A stretch of DNA of 64,000 nt from Ureibacillus composti (GTDB lineage: Bacteria > Bacillota > Bacilli > Bacillales_A > Planococcaceae): contig JAUCEP010000002.1 of the NCBI GenBank assembly GCA_030348875.1, positions 2,373,001-2,437,000 on the forward strand, read 5' to 3'. The notes beneath the pieces are model-generated. The model saw only the letters and a list, made by a program, of their open reading frames with translations. It did not search any database and was not told where the DNA came from. The translations under genes and the position numbers were made by a program. Shown in pieces: positions 17,527-26,453 of the stretch. How positions within the stretch are numbered: position 1 is the first letter of the stretch; the number at the start of each line of letters is the position of its first letter.

Positions 17527-18009
17527 TGAATACCTCCTTAATAGAAAGTAACTTGCTTGGACAAGTTTGAACATAAATGACAGTTTGATGTTATGTATAT
17601 GGTAATTTATTCAATTCAATGGTACCTATATTCTTAGCATTTTATACAACCTAAAGAGATTAAAACCACACGGATGATTTTATAAGAGTACCCTTTTCAT
17701 TTTGAATGGTACTCCTTTCATACTATCGTCGCTTAATCGAGAGGCGTTCAATAAAAACCTGCCGACTCCCCTTCCCATTCTACCTCGCCCAGCATTAAAT
17801 TCACCTTATACTATTGAAGATCCCCCTGCATAAAAATTTCAAATCAACGAAACCTAGTAGGAAATTTCTAATTGATTCAGATCGAAAAAATACGGGTATC
17901 CCATTAAAACTGGCCCCTAAGTTTTTCGAATATTTGATACTTTTAAAAATACCAATTATTTGTTAACGTTACCTCATAAAATACAAATACAAAAAAAGGA
18001 ACGATCTAT
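17527..18009. other. Intergenic region with one hairpin
   Basis: No gene seen. A hairpin with arms GAGTACC and GGTACTC lies near 17687-17714. TTGTTA and TACAAA at about 17960-17985 may be the promoter of the following aminotransferase gene; the match is weak. Confidence 0.35.
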
Positions 18010-19161
18010 ATGAGATTTAAACCAAGTTACGCACCTGGACCAACAGATGTACGTGAAAATGTACGCTTAGCGTTAGCGAAGAAAACAAATAACCCTGATT
18101 TCGATAAAGAATTCGTCCACTATTACTATGAGGTATGTCAAAAAATGGGACAGGTCATGGGTACGACAAATGATGTTCTATTGCTTGGCGGAGAAGGGAT
18201 TTTAGCTTTAGAAGCTGCCTGTGCGAGCTTAACTGAACCTGGGGACCGTGTACTTGTTCTCGATAACGGTATTTACGGCGAAGGATTTAAAGATTTTGTT
18301 AGCATGTACGGTGGAGAACCGGTTGTCTTAAGTTTTGATGATCATCAAGACATTCCTGTTCAACAATTACGTGACTTTTTAGAAAAAGATCATCACTTCA
18401 AATATGCAACTTTTGTTCATTGCGATACACCAACATCGATGTTAAATGATGTTAGCCAAATCTCTCCCCTACTAAAAGAATATGGCATTCTAACAGTGGT
18501 TGATTCAGTGGCTGGCATGGTTGGCGAACCAATTGATGTGGACCAAAATAAAATCGACATTTGCTGTGGAGGTTCTCAAAAAGCAATCTCAGCTCCTGCT
18601 GGTTTAGCAATCGTTTCTGTTAGTGAGGACGCAAAAAAAGCAATGAATGAACGTAAAACACCCATTGCTTCCTATTACGCAAACTTACAAATTTATTTAG
18701 GGTATAGAGAAAAAGGAAAATTACCTTACACAATGCCTGCTGCTAATATTGAAGCTCTTGAAGTTGCCTTAGACAATATTTTAGAAGAAGGACTAATGGC
18801 GGTTTATGAACGACATGCGAAAATTGCAAACGCTGTGCGAACATCGATTCAAGAATATGGCCTTTCATTATTTTTAGAATCAGGACGTTCTAACACCGTT
18901 ACAGCCGTCATCATTCCAGAAGAAATCGGCGCGTTAACATTACAACAACACATCCAAGAAACATACAATCTATATATCGCGACTTCTTTGGCACAATACA
19001 CTGATGTTATTTTGCGCATTGGTCATATGGGTGAAAATGCATACTTTGACAAAGTTCTATCTGTCTTAACAGTGATCGAAAACGGCCTACGTGATCTAGG
19101 GTTCGAAGGCAACGGTAATTTAGGTCAACTATTCCTAGATGCCTATAGAGCAGAAAATTAA
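18010..19161 (+). CDS. Class V aminotransferase (alanine/serine-glyoxylate type)
   Basis: 383 residues. The family signature start SYAPGPTDVRENV, the glycine-rich GGEGILALEAA, VVDSVAG (the Asp that binds the pyridine nitrogen) and the PLP lysine in GGSQKAISAPAGLA are all present. It transfers an amino group between alanine, serine or ureidoglycine and glyoxylate; B. subtilis PucG belongs to this group. No purine genes are near, so the exact substrate is open. It is monocistronic, with a hairpin at 19197-19246 behind it. Confidence 0.85.
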   Translation: MRFKPSYAPGPTDVRENVRLALAKKTNNPDFDKEFVHYYYEVCQKMGQVMGTTNDVLLLGGEGILALEAACASLTEPGDRVLVLDNGIYGEGFKDFVSMYGGEPVVLSFDDHQDIPVQQLRDFLEKDHHFKYATFVHCDTPTSMLNDVSQISPLLKEYGILTVVDSVAGMVGEPIDVDQNKIDICCGGSQKAISAPAGLAIVSVSEDAKKAMNERKTPIASYYANLQIYLGYREKGKLPYTMPAANIEALEVALDNILEEGLMAVYERHAKIANAVRTSIQEYGLSLFLESGRSNTVTAVIIPEEIGALTLQQHIQETYNLYIATSLAQYTDVILRIGHMGENAYFDKVLSVLTVIENGLRDLGFEGNGNLGQLFLDAYRAEN

Positions 19162-19196
19162 GAGATTTTATTGATAAAATCCCCTAAATCTAAATG

Positions 19197-19246
19197 TCTG
19201 GCACCACATCTCACTAACGTACTAGTAGTGGGATGTGGATGTCAGA
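19197..19246 (+). other. Long hairpin after the aminotransferase
   Basis: TCTGGCACCACATCTCACTA pairs imperfectly with TAGTGGGATGTGGATGTCAGA. A classical T-run is lacking, so termination is possible but not certain. Confidence 0.45.
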
Positions 19247-19296
19247 TTTAACTCCGATTATTACTACCGATCCACAATTATTTAAAACAGCACTTC

Positions 19297-20259
19297 TCAT
19301 AGACGGTACTTCGTTAATCTCTCATTTAACACCTCTAAAACTTCTTTTGGCATTTCCCTGACCGTAAGATCCCCACCTAAAAAAAGGATCCAATTTGCTA
19401 TTTCAGTAACCTCTTCCGAATTATTTACATCGATCAACATTTTTAGAATGGCTGTCGTTTGGTAAGGATTAGTATAGGAAAGAGAAACTTTTAAAGGGTG
19501 GTACTTTTTGAACTGAGCAATCGCCTTTGGACCGAGCTCAAGTACAACGTTATTTTCTTTATTCCCTCTACTAAGTTTTTCTAAAATTCCCTTCTTACTC
19601 ATTTTATTTATGGCATCATTCGCTTTGACATCGACAAGGTGAGAGACAGGTAAAATCCGCCTCTTTTCCGTCTCCATATCAAAGCCTTCGATCAGCCAAT
19701 TTCCCTTTTCATGATGAAGATGTAAAAGATAAATAGAATAAGTAGTCGTTCTCTGCTCTTCCTTCACCGTAATCAATAATGATTGAGTGAAAAGGAGCGT
19801 TTGAATTAGGTTTTCTAAAATTGGATCAGGTAAATCCGATAAATCAAGTAAGTCGGGATTATGGGGGTTCGTCCCTTCAAAAAGCAAGATTTTATTTAAA
19901 AGTACAAGGTCATCTTGCTGATTTTCTGAAATTAGGCCAAGTAATTTTTCAGCTAACGACTGACGACTTTTCAAATAAGGAAGTTGTTGATTTCTTGTGG
20001 CCATAAAGGCGATAAAAAGTGCTTTAATCTCATTATCTGTAAAGCGAACAGTTGGGAGGACAGAATTAGTCAACACATTGTATCCTCCATCCCTTCCCAC
20101 TTCAACAACAAGCGGCATCCCCATCGCTTCGATTTCTCTAATATCACGAATAGCCGTCGAACGGGAAATATTAAATTCTTGCATGATTTCAGAAATGGTA
20201 AAGTGAGCGCGATTGTTGATATATCTCATCATCGTATTAATTCGTTCAACTTTATTCAT
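19297..20259 (-). CDS. HTH-WYL transcription regulator (YafY type)
   Basis: 320 residues. N-terminal DeoR/HTH_11 helix-turn-helix (about 4-60, INNRAHFTISEIMQEFNISRSTAIRDIREIEAMG), then a WYL-type ligand domain from about 140 (WLIEGFDMETEKRRILPVSHLVDV) and a C-terminal extension. WYL proteins sense nucleic acid or small ligands and act as repressors or activators. It is divergent from two small genes at 20521 and 21021, with a perfect dyad at 20277-20291 directly upstream of its start, suggesting autoregulation. AGGAGG lies before the ATG. Confidence 0.85.
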   Translation of the reverse strand: MNKVERINTMMRYINNRAHFTISEIMQEFNISRSTAIRDIREIEAMGMPLVVEVGRDGGYNVLTNSVLPTVRFTDNEIKALFIAFMATRNQQLPYLKSRQSLAEKLLGLISENQQDDLVLLNKILLFEGTNPHNPDLLDLSDLPDPILENLIQTLLFTQSLLITVKEEQRTTTYSIYLLHLHHEKGNWLIEGFDMETEKRRILPVSHLVDVKANDAINKMSKKGILEKLSRGNKENNVVLELGPKAIAQFKKYHPLKVSLSYTNPYQTTAILKMLIDVNNSEEVTEIANWILFLGGDLTVREMPKEVLEVLNERLTKYRL

Positions 20260-20276
20260 CCGCGCCTCCTAAACAG

Positions 20277-20291
20277 TGTCATATTATGACA
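20277..20291. promoter_or_regulatory. Putative operator of the WYL regulator
   Basis: The 15-bp perfect dyad TGTCATATTATGACA is 18 bp upstream of the regulator's start codon. Confidence 0.55.
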
Positions 20292-20394
20292 TGATTTAAG
20301 GTTATTATAAACTCATCAAGGAATAAAGTGAAACTTCCATTAGGGGGGTTCCTTCATCCCCAATGATGGTTAGTTGAACCAATCGGGGTATTAG

Positions 20395-20458
20395 CGTCCG
20401 TTAACTCCCACCTATCTTCTTTAATCTTTTTAATCTTGAGGTGGGAGTCTTACGGACG
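20395..20458 (+). other. Large stem-loop between the WYL regulator and its divergent genes
   Basis: CGTCCG (20395-20400) and ACTCCCACCT (20404-20413) pair with AGGTGGGAGT (20439-20448) and CGGACG (20453-20458). There is no T-run. Such strong subterminal hairpins are also typical of IS200/IS605-type ends, but no transposase is present. Confidence 0.45.
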
Positions 20459-20520
20459 GTTACACCGGGATAAAACAAATCACTTGATTAATTTAATTGA
20501 AATGAAAGAAGGTTTTCGAT

Positions 20521-21000
20521 ATGGCAAATTACACAATTGAAGAAAAAGATAGCTTTACTGTTTTAGGTTTTGGAATTGAGCTAAAGAGCCACTACACAGA
20601 CTTTGTGGGGATCAATAAAGAAAAGGCCGACTTTTGGAATGAAGTTAAAGAAGATGGAAGACTTGAAGCGTTAAAAGCTGTTGCATCAAATGAGTATATT
20701 TTTGTGGTAAATGAAGCGGTGAATAACAAGATGATGCACTATGCAGGGGTTTTGACCGAGAAAACATTACCGGAAGCAACTCGCGTGATCCAATTCCCTA
20801 AGGGCGAGTATGTCGTTGTGAAAGGTGAAGCCAAAACGGATCTGGAGTTGAGTAATACGCTTACGGGGATGGCCTTTGGACAAGCGCTGCCAGAAGCGAC
20901 AGATTATGCCTATGTAGGTGGTCCTAATACAGCTGTAATAATGGGTAAACGAAACGGCTTACTTTACGGCGAAATGTGGATTCCAGTTGTTCGTAAATAA
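20521..21000 (+). CDS. GyrI-like/AraC effector-binding domain protein
   Basis: 159 residues forming a single small-molecule binding fold. DSFTVLGFGIELKSHY at the start and IQFPKGEYVVVKGEAK in the middle are typical of GyrI-like or effector-binding domain proteins. These bind hydrophobic or cationic ligands and may protect against toxins or act as ligand-sensing partners of regulators. It is the first gene of a two-gene unit facing away from the WYL regulator. Confidence 0.75.
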   Translation: MANYTIEEKDSFTVLGFGIELKSHYTDFVGINKEKADFWNEVKEDGRLEALKAVASNEYIFVVNEAVNNKMMHYAGVLTEKTLPEATRVIQFPKGEYVVVKGEAKTDLELSNTLTGMAFGQALPEATDYAYVGGPNTAVIMGKRNGLLYGEMWIPVVRK

Positions 21001-21020
21001 AAGTTTTAGGGGGGCTCGAC

Positions 21021-21488
21021 ATGGCCTATATCGTTGATTTTAAAACGGTGTCTTCGGTTGGATTAGAATCGTCACCTGTGGCAGAAGCGCTTGCCGGTTT
21101 GCGCGCCAATGAAGCCCGTTACTTTATGAACAAATATAAGCACGAATTTACAGTTGTTCCAGCAAGCGAAAGCCAGGACACACTTGATTATGTTAGGAGC
21201 ATTTTGAAAGCCGAACGGGATATTGAGTTTGCAGCCAAACCATTGGAAACATCGCGCTTTCAAGTGGAAAATATCAATTGGGCCTTCGTATTTTATGAGG
21301 ATGGACTTGCGGTCAACGTCCTATACACACTTGATGGGCCTAAGCCAAAAAGAGCTGTTGGCTTTAAGCTTTCGGATGGGATGGAAGTACCTAAGGAATT
21401 AGAAGGAAAGTTTAAATTTGCGTGGCAGAAGTCTAAACTAGCCGGAACAATTCGGGGCTCGTACTTTGTTATTAAAGGAGAATATTAA
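21021..21488 (+). CDS. Conserved cytosolic protein of unknown function
   Basis: 155 residues, no membrane segment. The N-terminal text AYIVDFKTVSSVGLESSPVAEALAGLRANEARYFMNKYKHEF is followed by a mixed beta region. It starts 20 bp after the GyrI-like gene with GGGGGG upstream, so the two are co-transcribed, and a terminator follows. The pairing with a ligand-binding protein under a WYL regulator suggests a shared stress or detoxification role, which is inference. I do not recognise the family. Confidence 0.6.
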   Translation: MAYIVDFKTVSSVGLESSPVAEALAGLRANEARYFMNKYKHEFTVVPASESQDTLDYVRSILKAERDIEFAAKPLETSRFQVENINWAFVFYEDGLAVNVLYTLDGPKPKRAVGFKLSDGMEVPKELEGKFKFAWQKSKLAGTIRGSYFVIKGEY

Positions 21489-21496
21489 AGTAAGCG

Positions 21497-21532
21497 AAAC
21501 AGCACCTCCGTATTGAATTGGGGGTGCTGTTT
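21497..21532 (+). terminator. Terminator of the GyrI-like operon
   Basis: AAACAGCACC (21497-21506) pairs with GGTGCTGTTT (21523-21532). Confidence 0.8.
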
Positions 21533-21732
21533 TACTTAGTTCTTGGTATCGTAGTTTAGTAGGCATGATTAATATGTTCTACAAATTTCATCACGGCACG
21601 AAACAGCCTACGGAACCAATTTACCCAATTTGAAATGAGGTTCAATAAATAGATAATGACAAATCTAGTACCTTCATCTATCATGCGATTAAATATGGAG
21701 TTATGTAAACTTGGGAATTAAGTAATAGTAAA

Positions 21733-22910
21733 CATAAGGGAACATTTTTCCGTTAATTAAAGTTTCAGGCCTGGTTTCACTTGAAATAACGGAATTTTTT
21801 TCCTTTATGCTTCATAAAATCTACCTATTTCAGCTTTTTTCAGAGCAATAAGGGAATTTTCTTCCGCTATTTAACCTATTTTCAAGGCTATTTTCTAAAT
21901 AAGGGAATTTTTTCCGTTAATTACAGATCCAGGTCTGGTTTCACTTGAAATAACGGAATATTTTTCCTTTATTCTTCAGAAAATCTAACTATTTCAGCTT
22001 TTTTCAGTGCAATAAGGGAATTTTTTTCCGTTAATTACAGATCCAGGCCTGGTTTCACTTGAAATAACGGAATATTTTTCCTTTATTCTTCAGAAAATCC
22101 ACCTATTTCAGCTTTTATCAGTGCATTAAGGGAATTTTTTTCCGTTAATTACAGATCCAGGTCTGGTTTCACTTGAAATAACGGAATATTTTTCCTTTAT
22201 TCTTCAGAAAATCTAACTATTTCAGCTTTTTTCAGTGCAATAAGGGAATTTTCTTCCGCTATTTAACCCTTTTACACGGGATTTTTTTAAATAAGAGAAT
22301 TTTTTTCCGTTAATTACAGATCCAGGTCTGGTTTCACTTGAAATAACGGAATATTTTTCCTTTATTCTTCAGAAAATCTAACTATTTCAGCTTTTTTCAG
22401 TGCAATAAGGGAATTTTCTTCCGCTATTCATCCTATTTTCAAGGCTATTTTCTAAATAAGGGAATTTTTTTCCGTTAATTACAGATCCAGGCCTGGTTTC
22501 ACTTGAAATAACGGAATATTTTTCCTTTATTCTTCAGAAAATCCACCTATTTCAGCTTTTTTCAGTGCATTAAGGGAATTTTATTCCGTTATTTAACCCT
22601 TTTACACGGGATTTTTTTAAATAAGGGAATTTTTTTCCGTTAATTACAGATCCAGGTCTGGTTTCACTTGAAATAACGGAATACTTTTCCTTTATTCTTC
22701 AGAAAATCTAACTATTTCAGCTTTTTTCAGGGCATTAAGGGAATTTTCTCCCTCTATTTAACCTATTTCCATGGCTATTTTCCTAATAAAGGAATTTTTT
22801 TCCGTTAATTACAGTACCAGGCATGATTCCAGGCGAAATAAGGGAATTATTTCCGTTAAGTACAGAATCACGCCTGACTCCAGATGATATAACGGAAAAT
22901 TCTTTGCCTA
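21733..22910. repeat. Tandem array of GGAA/TTCC palindromes in two alternating modules
   Basis: Modules begin at AATAAGGGAA-T-run-TTCCG. Starts are near 21733, 21846, 21898, 22011, 22125, 22239, 22290, 22404, 22455, 22569, 22620, 22734 and 22785. This gives long modules of 113-114 bp (L) and short modules of 51-52 bp (S) in the order L S L L L S L S L S L S, then a degenerate end. Each L has a second palindrome AATAACGGAA...TTCCTTTATT, 51 bp after the first and reading as its inverse. The array ends within the stop region of the nuclease gene at 22911. No coding frame crosses it. Confidence 0.9.
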
Positions 22911-23576
22911 TTATTTCATTGGGTGCTTAACCTGATCCCCCAACCGATAAGAACGTATTCTCACGCGCCCCGATGCGGGAATCAGCACCTTTTTATCCAC
23001 TAGTTGAGAAAGTATTTTTCTTACCGTCTTGTCGCAAAGCTTCAAATCCCTCGCCACTTCTTTTGGAGTTATGTCCTCTCCTTTTCGAATCACTAGCTGA
23101 AGTACTTCCTTTTCGAAGAAGGTCAGAGTGGTCTGGTCCAGTTCATCACCCAGCAATCGACCAATTAATTGCTGAATAATTTGTTGACATCGACGGGGCT
23201 TCTCTTTAACTTGATCATATGAAAAACGGATCACAGTCCACCCATCAATCATCAACTGATTTTGACGTTCCAGACTGTCGGAAAACTGCCATCTGCTTAT
23301 ATTCGTTAAATGTGGGCCATACCCGTCGATTTCAAAGCAAATCCGGATGGCGGGACGAATATACGCAAAATCCAAATACCTTTTTCCGTCTTTGAAATCA
23401 TTAACTTCATATTCTGGATGTAGATATCGAAAATTATTAAATAATGGCCACCACACCTGCTTCAAAAACAATATTTCAGCATGTTTATGACCTTCTTGTA
23501 AGCGCCGCAGCCGTTCCCCGGTTCTTGCCTGTATGTGATGATTCATAAAAGCCTGGTATTCTTCATCAAATCCCAT
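22911..23576 (-). CDS. DUF559/Vsr-like nuclease fused to a winged helix
   Basis: 221 residues from the ATG at 23576 (AGGAGG 9 nt upstream). Residues about 60-140 match the PD-(D/E)XK fold of DUF559/Vsr endonucleases: YLDFAYI (active-site Asp), CFEIDGYGPH (E-x-D), a WQFSDSLERQNQLMIDGWTVIRFSYDQV tail with the conserved GW.V.RF. Residues about 160-221 form a winged helix (ITPKEVARDLKLCDKTVRKILSQLVDKKVLI). This suggests sequence-specific DNA recognition and cutting. A palindrome array begins at its stop codon. The target and role are unknown. Confidence 0.75.
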   Translation of the reverse strand: MGFDEEYQAFMNHHIQARTGERLRRLQEGHKHAEILFLKQVWWPLFNNFRYLHPEYEVNDFKDGKRYLDFAYIRPAIRICFEIDGYGPHLTNISRWQFSDSLERQNQLMIDGWTVIRFSYDQVKEKPRRCQQIIQQLIGRLLGDELDQTTLTFFEKEVLQLVIRKGEDITPKEVARDLKLCDKTVRKILSQLVDKKVLIPASGRVRIRSYRLGDQVKHPMK

Positions 23577-23954
23577 AGCTTTCATCCTCCTATCTAATGG
23601 TTTTACATTAAATTTAGTAGATAAAATGTGAAAATTATTACATTTATAATAAATCTCCATACTGAATTTCAATAAAATAACGGGAAATGAAGCTTGAAGT
23701 GATGTAGCTTGAAATGGTGATAGTAAAAGGCAAATAAATGCGAAGTAGAAATGACTGTAATTAGAATAAAATGGGGATCGAACACTATTTTTAGTTTAAT
23801 AGAATTCTTTAATTTGTCAATTTACTTTCTTAATATTTCGATAACTATATTCTTATCATTAAAATAACCTCCCACACCTTAAGCAGAGAGTGAATTGAAA
23901 AAAGCTTTACCCCTTAAAGAAGTAAAGCTCATGAAAGAAGTCACGATCTAGCCA
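23577..23954. other. Intergenic region, nothing definite
   Basis: A/T-rich sequence upstream of the nuclease gene. One weak hairpin with A/T-rich flanks near 23905-23935 may end the PadR operon. No gene seen. Confidence 0.3.
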
Positions 23955-24293
23955 TTACCCTCGACCAATCGAATCGTTTAACTTCTTGCGGTATTTGTCT
24001 TTATAAGTTTTTGTGTCCTTTACAAGATCATCGCAAAAAGCAGCAACGTCCTCACCCGTAAGGTCCGTAACTTTCTTACCAAACGCTGCCCCTTCCTCAA
24101 AGAGGTCAAGAATACCATTGAAGATACGACTGCTTTCTTTCCAGTCGATCGGGCCACCAGCCGTCGACATATATTTTTTTATGGCGTCATAAGCATTGCG
24201 GTACTCTTTTGGAAGGGCCTTCGCACGTGCCTCCATCGCTCTCCATTCCCGCTTGTCATCTAGACTTCCGATAATTTTTTCAAGAAAACTCAT
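23955..24293 (-). CDS. DUF1048 family protein
   Basis: 112 residues, helical and soluble, with [42 protein letters not shown] and a C-terminal lysine-rich helix. This is the typical text and length of DUF1048, which is almost always found directly after a PadR-type regulator, as here (18-bp gap). The function is unknown. In this arrangement it is often treated as a partner of PadR-controlled drug-response loci. Confidence 0.85.
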   Translation of the reverse strand: MSFLEKIIGSLDDKREWRAMEARAKALPKEYRNAYDAIKKYMSTAGGPIDWKESSRIFNGILDLFEEGAAFGKKVTDLTGEDVAAFCDDLVKDTKTYKDKYRKKLNDSIGRG

Positions 24294-24311
24294 GTGACTT
24301 CTCCTTTAAAT

Positions 24312-24632
24312 TTATTTTATTTTGAGTTCATTAATTTTGCTTGATACAAAGTTCCATTTTTCCCAAAATTCATTAAGCCGCTCTTGACCTATTGCGTTGA
24401 GTGTGTAAAATTTTCTCGGCGGCCCCATAGTGGATGGTTTTTTCTCAATTTCCACTAGATTGCTTTTCTCAAGTCGCATGGTAATTGTATAAACTGTGCC
24501 TTCAACCACATCCGTAAAGCCAAGCTCACGTAGTGTTTGCGTAATTTCATAGCCATAAGTTTCCCCACGGCTGATAATTTCAAGCACACATCCCTCAAGC
24601 AACCCTTTCAGCATTTCTGTAATATTTTCCAC
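24312..24632 (-). CDS. PadR-family transcription regulator
   Basis: 106 residues from the GTG at 24632, which has GGAGG 5 nt upstream; an ATG six codons earlier lies inside that site. The winged helix has the family text GLLEGCVLEIISRGETYGYEITQTLRELGF and VEGTVYTITMRLEKSNLVEIEKKPSTMGPPRKFYTL. PadR proteins repress drug-efflux or phenolic-acid genes and their own operon. Two identical TATTACCGGTAT boxes lie directly upstream. Confidence 0.92.
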   Translation of the reverse strand: MENITEMLKGLLEGCVLEIISRGETYGYEITQTLRELGFTDVVEGTVYTITMRLEKSNLVEIEKKPSTMGPPRKFYTLNAIGQERLNEFWEKWNFVSSKINELKIK

Positions 24633-24672
24633 ATGATCCTCCATTAACAATTCATCATTATATAGTATTCTG

Positions 24673-24717
24673 TATTACCGGTATGCAGTATTACTTATTA
24701 CCGGTATATAGTATTAC
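24673..24717. promoter_or_regulatory. Putative PadR operators (two tandem boxes)
   Basis: TATTACCGGTAT occurs at 24673-24684 and 24696-24707, 23 bp apart, each followed by AGTATTAC. ATACCGGTAAT-like dyads with about two helical turns between them fit cooperative repressor binding. Confidence 0.6.
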
Positions 24718-24826
24718 AGAATAGCCCAACTTGTCAATAGCATGCTTTTATCAAGGTGACTAGCTTCAAATGGATTTTATCAACCTGGACTTTATTCAAA
24801 GTGCGTATCTTCTATGAATCACCAAA

Positions 24827-24857
24827 AAAGACGCATTTCCTAAAGAAACACGTCTTT
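24827..24857 (-). terminator. Terminator of the small membrane protein gene
   Basis: AAAGACG (24827-24833) pairs with CGTCTTT (24851-24857), with TTTC/GAAA inside. Confidence 0.65.
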
Positions 24858-25048
24858 CATTGAACCTTATTCATTATTTGCTTTTTCCTCCAAATGAACG
24901 ATGCAATAAGAAGCAGAACACCCACCGAAGCCCCGATCATTTGATCTAATAAAAGTTCACTTGTTCTGAAATAACGAATTGTAAAAATACCACCAAAAAT
25001 AATAATCATTGTAATTGCAAATCGAATGAAAAATGTATTTATTGTCAA
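24857..25048 (-). CDS. Small two-helix membrane protein
   Basis: 63 residues if started at the TTG at 25048 (AGAGG about 10 nt upstream). A longer in-frame reading to 25153 exists without a ribosome-binding site. Two membrane segments are visible (FFIRFAITMIIIFGGIFTI and MIGASVGVLLLIASFIW) with a basic C-terminus. The function is unknown; the start is uncertain. Confidence 0.5.
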   Translation of the reverse strand: MTINTFFIRFAITMIIIFGGIFTIRYFRTSELLLDQMIGASVGVLLLIASFIWRKKQIMNKVQ

Positions 25049-25175
25049 AGTTAATCGACCTCTTATCAATCGTTCTATAAGTGCTGTATTATTTAATCCT
25101 AATCTAATTTTAACAAAAATACCCAATTTACTGAAGTTAAAATAAAAACACAATTCGATTGCAGATCATTATTTG

Positions 25176-25601
25176 TTACCTCTTTATGTAAATTGTATCG
25201 TTAGCGGGTGTAAGATACTCTTGATCACCTAAGGTAATTGTGGATCCTAAACGTTCTATTTCCGCATACAGAACTACTTTTTCTTGATTGAGGAATACTA
25301 ATAGATAGATATCATCTCTCAGATCTATATTGCTTCGGTCTATGAACTTAACGCCTATTTGGTTTACTAGCTCATCTTGGGGAGTGTAAGGGTCAATTAA
25401 AAATGCCTTGTCCCATTTAAAGTCAACAAAATTCTTTATACTAACTTGACTATCACTCTGTTCAGATACCATGATAATAGCAGAATGAAGATCTTCTTCG
25501 ATTTCTGTACTTCTTTCAATGGCGCTGTCACTGCATCCCATTAACCAAACACCCGAAAATAATACGATCCCGAATCGCTTTATCTCCATTTTAACTTTCA
25601 T
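25176..25601 (-). CDS. Putative lipoprotein of unknown function
   Basis: 141 residues. An N-terminal signal with lipobox LMGC (Cys about 23) follows a basic head (KVKMEIKRFG). The mature part is small and acidic with no recognised domain. Its start overlaps the end of the upstream membrane gene by 11 bp, so they are co-transcribed. It should be anchored on the outer face of the membrane. Confidence 0.65.
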   Translation of the reverse strand: MKVKMEIKRFGIVLFSGVWLMGCSDSAIERSTEIEEDLHSAIIMVSEQSDSQVSIKNFVDFKWDKAFLIDPYTPQDELVNQIGVKFIDRSNIDLRDDIYLLVFLNQEKVVLYAEIERLGSTITLGDQEYLTPANDTIYIKR

Positions 25602-25896
25602 TACGCAATCCTTTTTTCCCTAAAACAACGGCTAGTATGACGAAAATATACGGATAAGTTAAGAGAGTTAATTCTAAAAATCCGATCCCAAATAATGATT
25701 GTTGTTCGTCTGCAAAAGTCCCCGCATCCATCATATATTTACCGATAAACAAATAGCTGGAAATAGATAATAAGACTAAAAAGTAACCGAACAAATTGAA
25801 TCTATATTTCGCAACAATCGTGAACAACACGGGTATATAAACAAGGCCTGCTATAATGAAAAAGAAAAAAATATACAGTGGCTCAAAAACTGCCAT
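25591..25896 (-). CDS. Three-helix membrane protein of unknown function
   Basis: 101 residues from the ATG at 25896 (GGAGG 8 nt upstream). Segments LYIFFFFIIAGLVYIPVLFTIV, LFGYFLVLLSISSYLFIG and LLTYPYIFVILAVVLGKKG form three helices. It overlaps the following lipoprotein gene, so the two form a unit. No family motif is recognised. Confidence 0.6.
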   Translation of the reverse strand: MAVFEPLYIFFFFIIAGLVYIPVLFTIVAKYRFNLFGYFLVLLSISSYLFIGKYMMDAGTFADEQQSLFGIGFLELTLLTYPYIFVILAVVLGKKGLRNES

Positions 25897-25943
25897 GAAT
25901 CCAACCTCCTCTTTCCATGAGTATTCGAACATGTGCCAAAATA

Positions 25944-26453
25944 CTAATTATGGTAACAACGCTCATATTGATCTTTCATTAATAAACTTTTACAAGCCCT
26001 CCCAAACTCGTGGTAAATCTCTTTTCCAATTTTTAATTCGATACTTCTATTTGAATTTGGAAATTGAGGATCGTCATTCGTAATATATAATGTCTCATCA
26101 TCTCGCCACTCCATCGAAAATTGATCTTTCGCATCCGCATAATAAACGATTTGGACGTGATCCTCTTGTTTATTAGTGACTTCAACCCACACATTCACAC
26201 CACCTGCAGCTCCACCATATGGTTCATAATAAGCATGCGCGGTATATTTTTCAGAAGGAGACGTTACTGCAGGACCCTCTTGCATATAGGTTCGATCAAT
26301 GTCATTAAATGTGAAAAAGTACGTCTCATAAAAATAAATTAAAGATGTTATAGCAACTCCCGATAATGTAGCAATGAGCATTTTTTTAGGTAAAGGTTTC
26401 TTCTTTATTAAAGACATGATGAACATCACACATAAAATCAAAAATAAAATCAC
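25944..26453 (-). CDS. DUF5412-like membrane-anchored protein
   Basis: 169 residues from the GTG at 26453. Two N-terminal hydrophobic segments (ILFLILCVMFIMSLI and MLIATLSGVAITSLIYFYE) precede a soluble domain with SPSEKYTAHAYYEPYGGAAGGVNVWVEV, typical of DUF5412-type proteins that carry this glycine-rich motif. The frame continues upstream without a stop to an ATA at 26492, which has GGAGGG 8 nt upstream, so translation may begin at a non-standard or mutated start there. Confidence 0.6.
   Translation of the reverse strand: MILFLILCVMFIMSLIKKKPLPKKMLIATLSGVAITSLIYFYETYFFTFNDIDRTYMQEGPAVTSPSEKYTAHAYYEPYGGAAGGVNVWVEVTNKQEDHVQIVYYADAKDQFSMEWRDDETLYITNDDPQFPNSNRSIELKIGKEIYHEFGRACKSLLMKDQYERCYHN

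Noticed and set aside
21733..22910. CRISPR array
   Set aside because: The repeats are long, A/T-rich and themselves make up nearly all of each unit; there are no unique spacers of constant length between short identical repeats and no cas genes.
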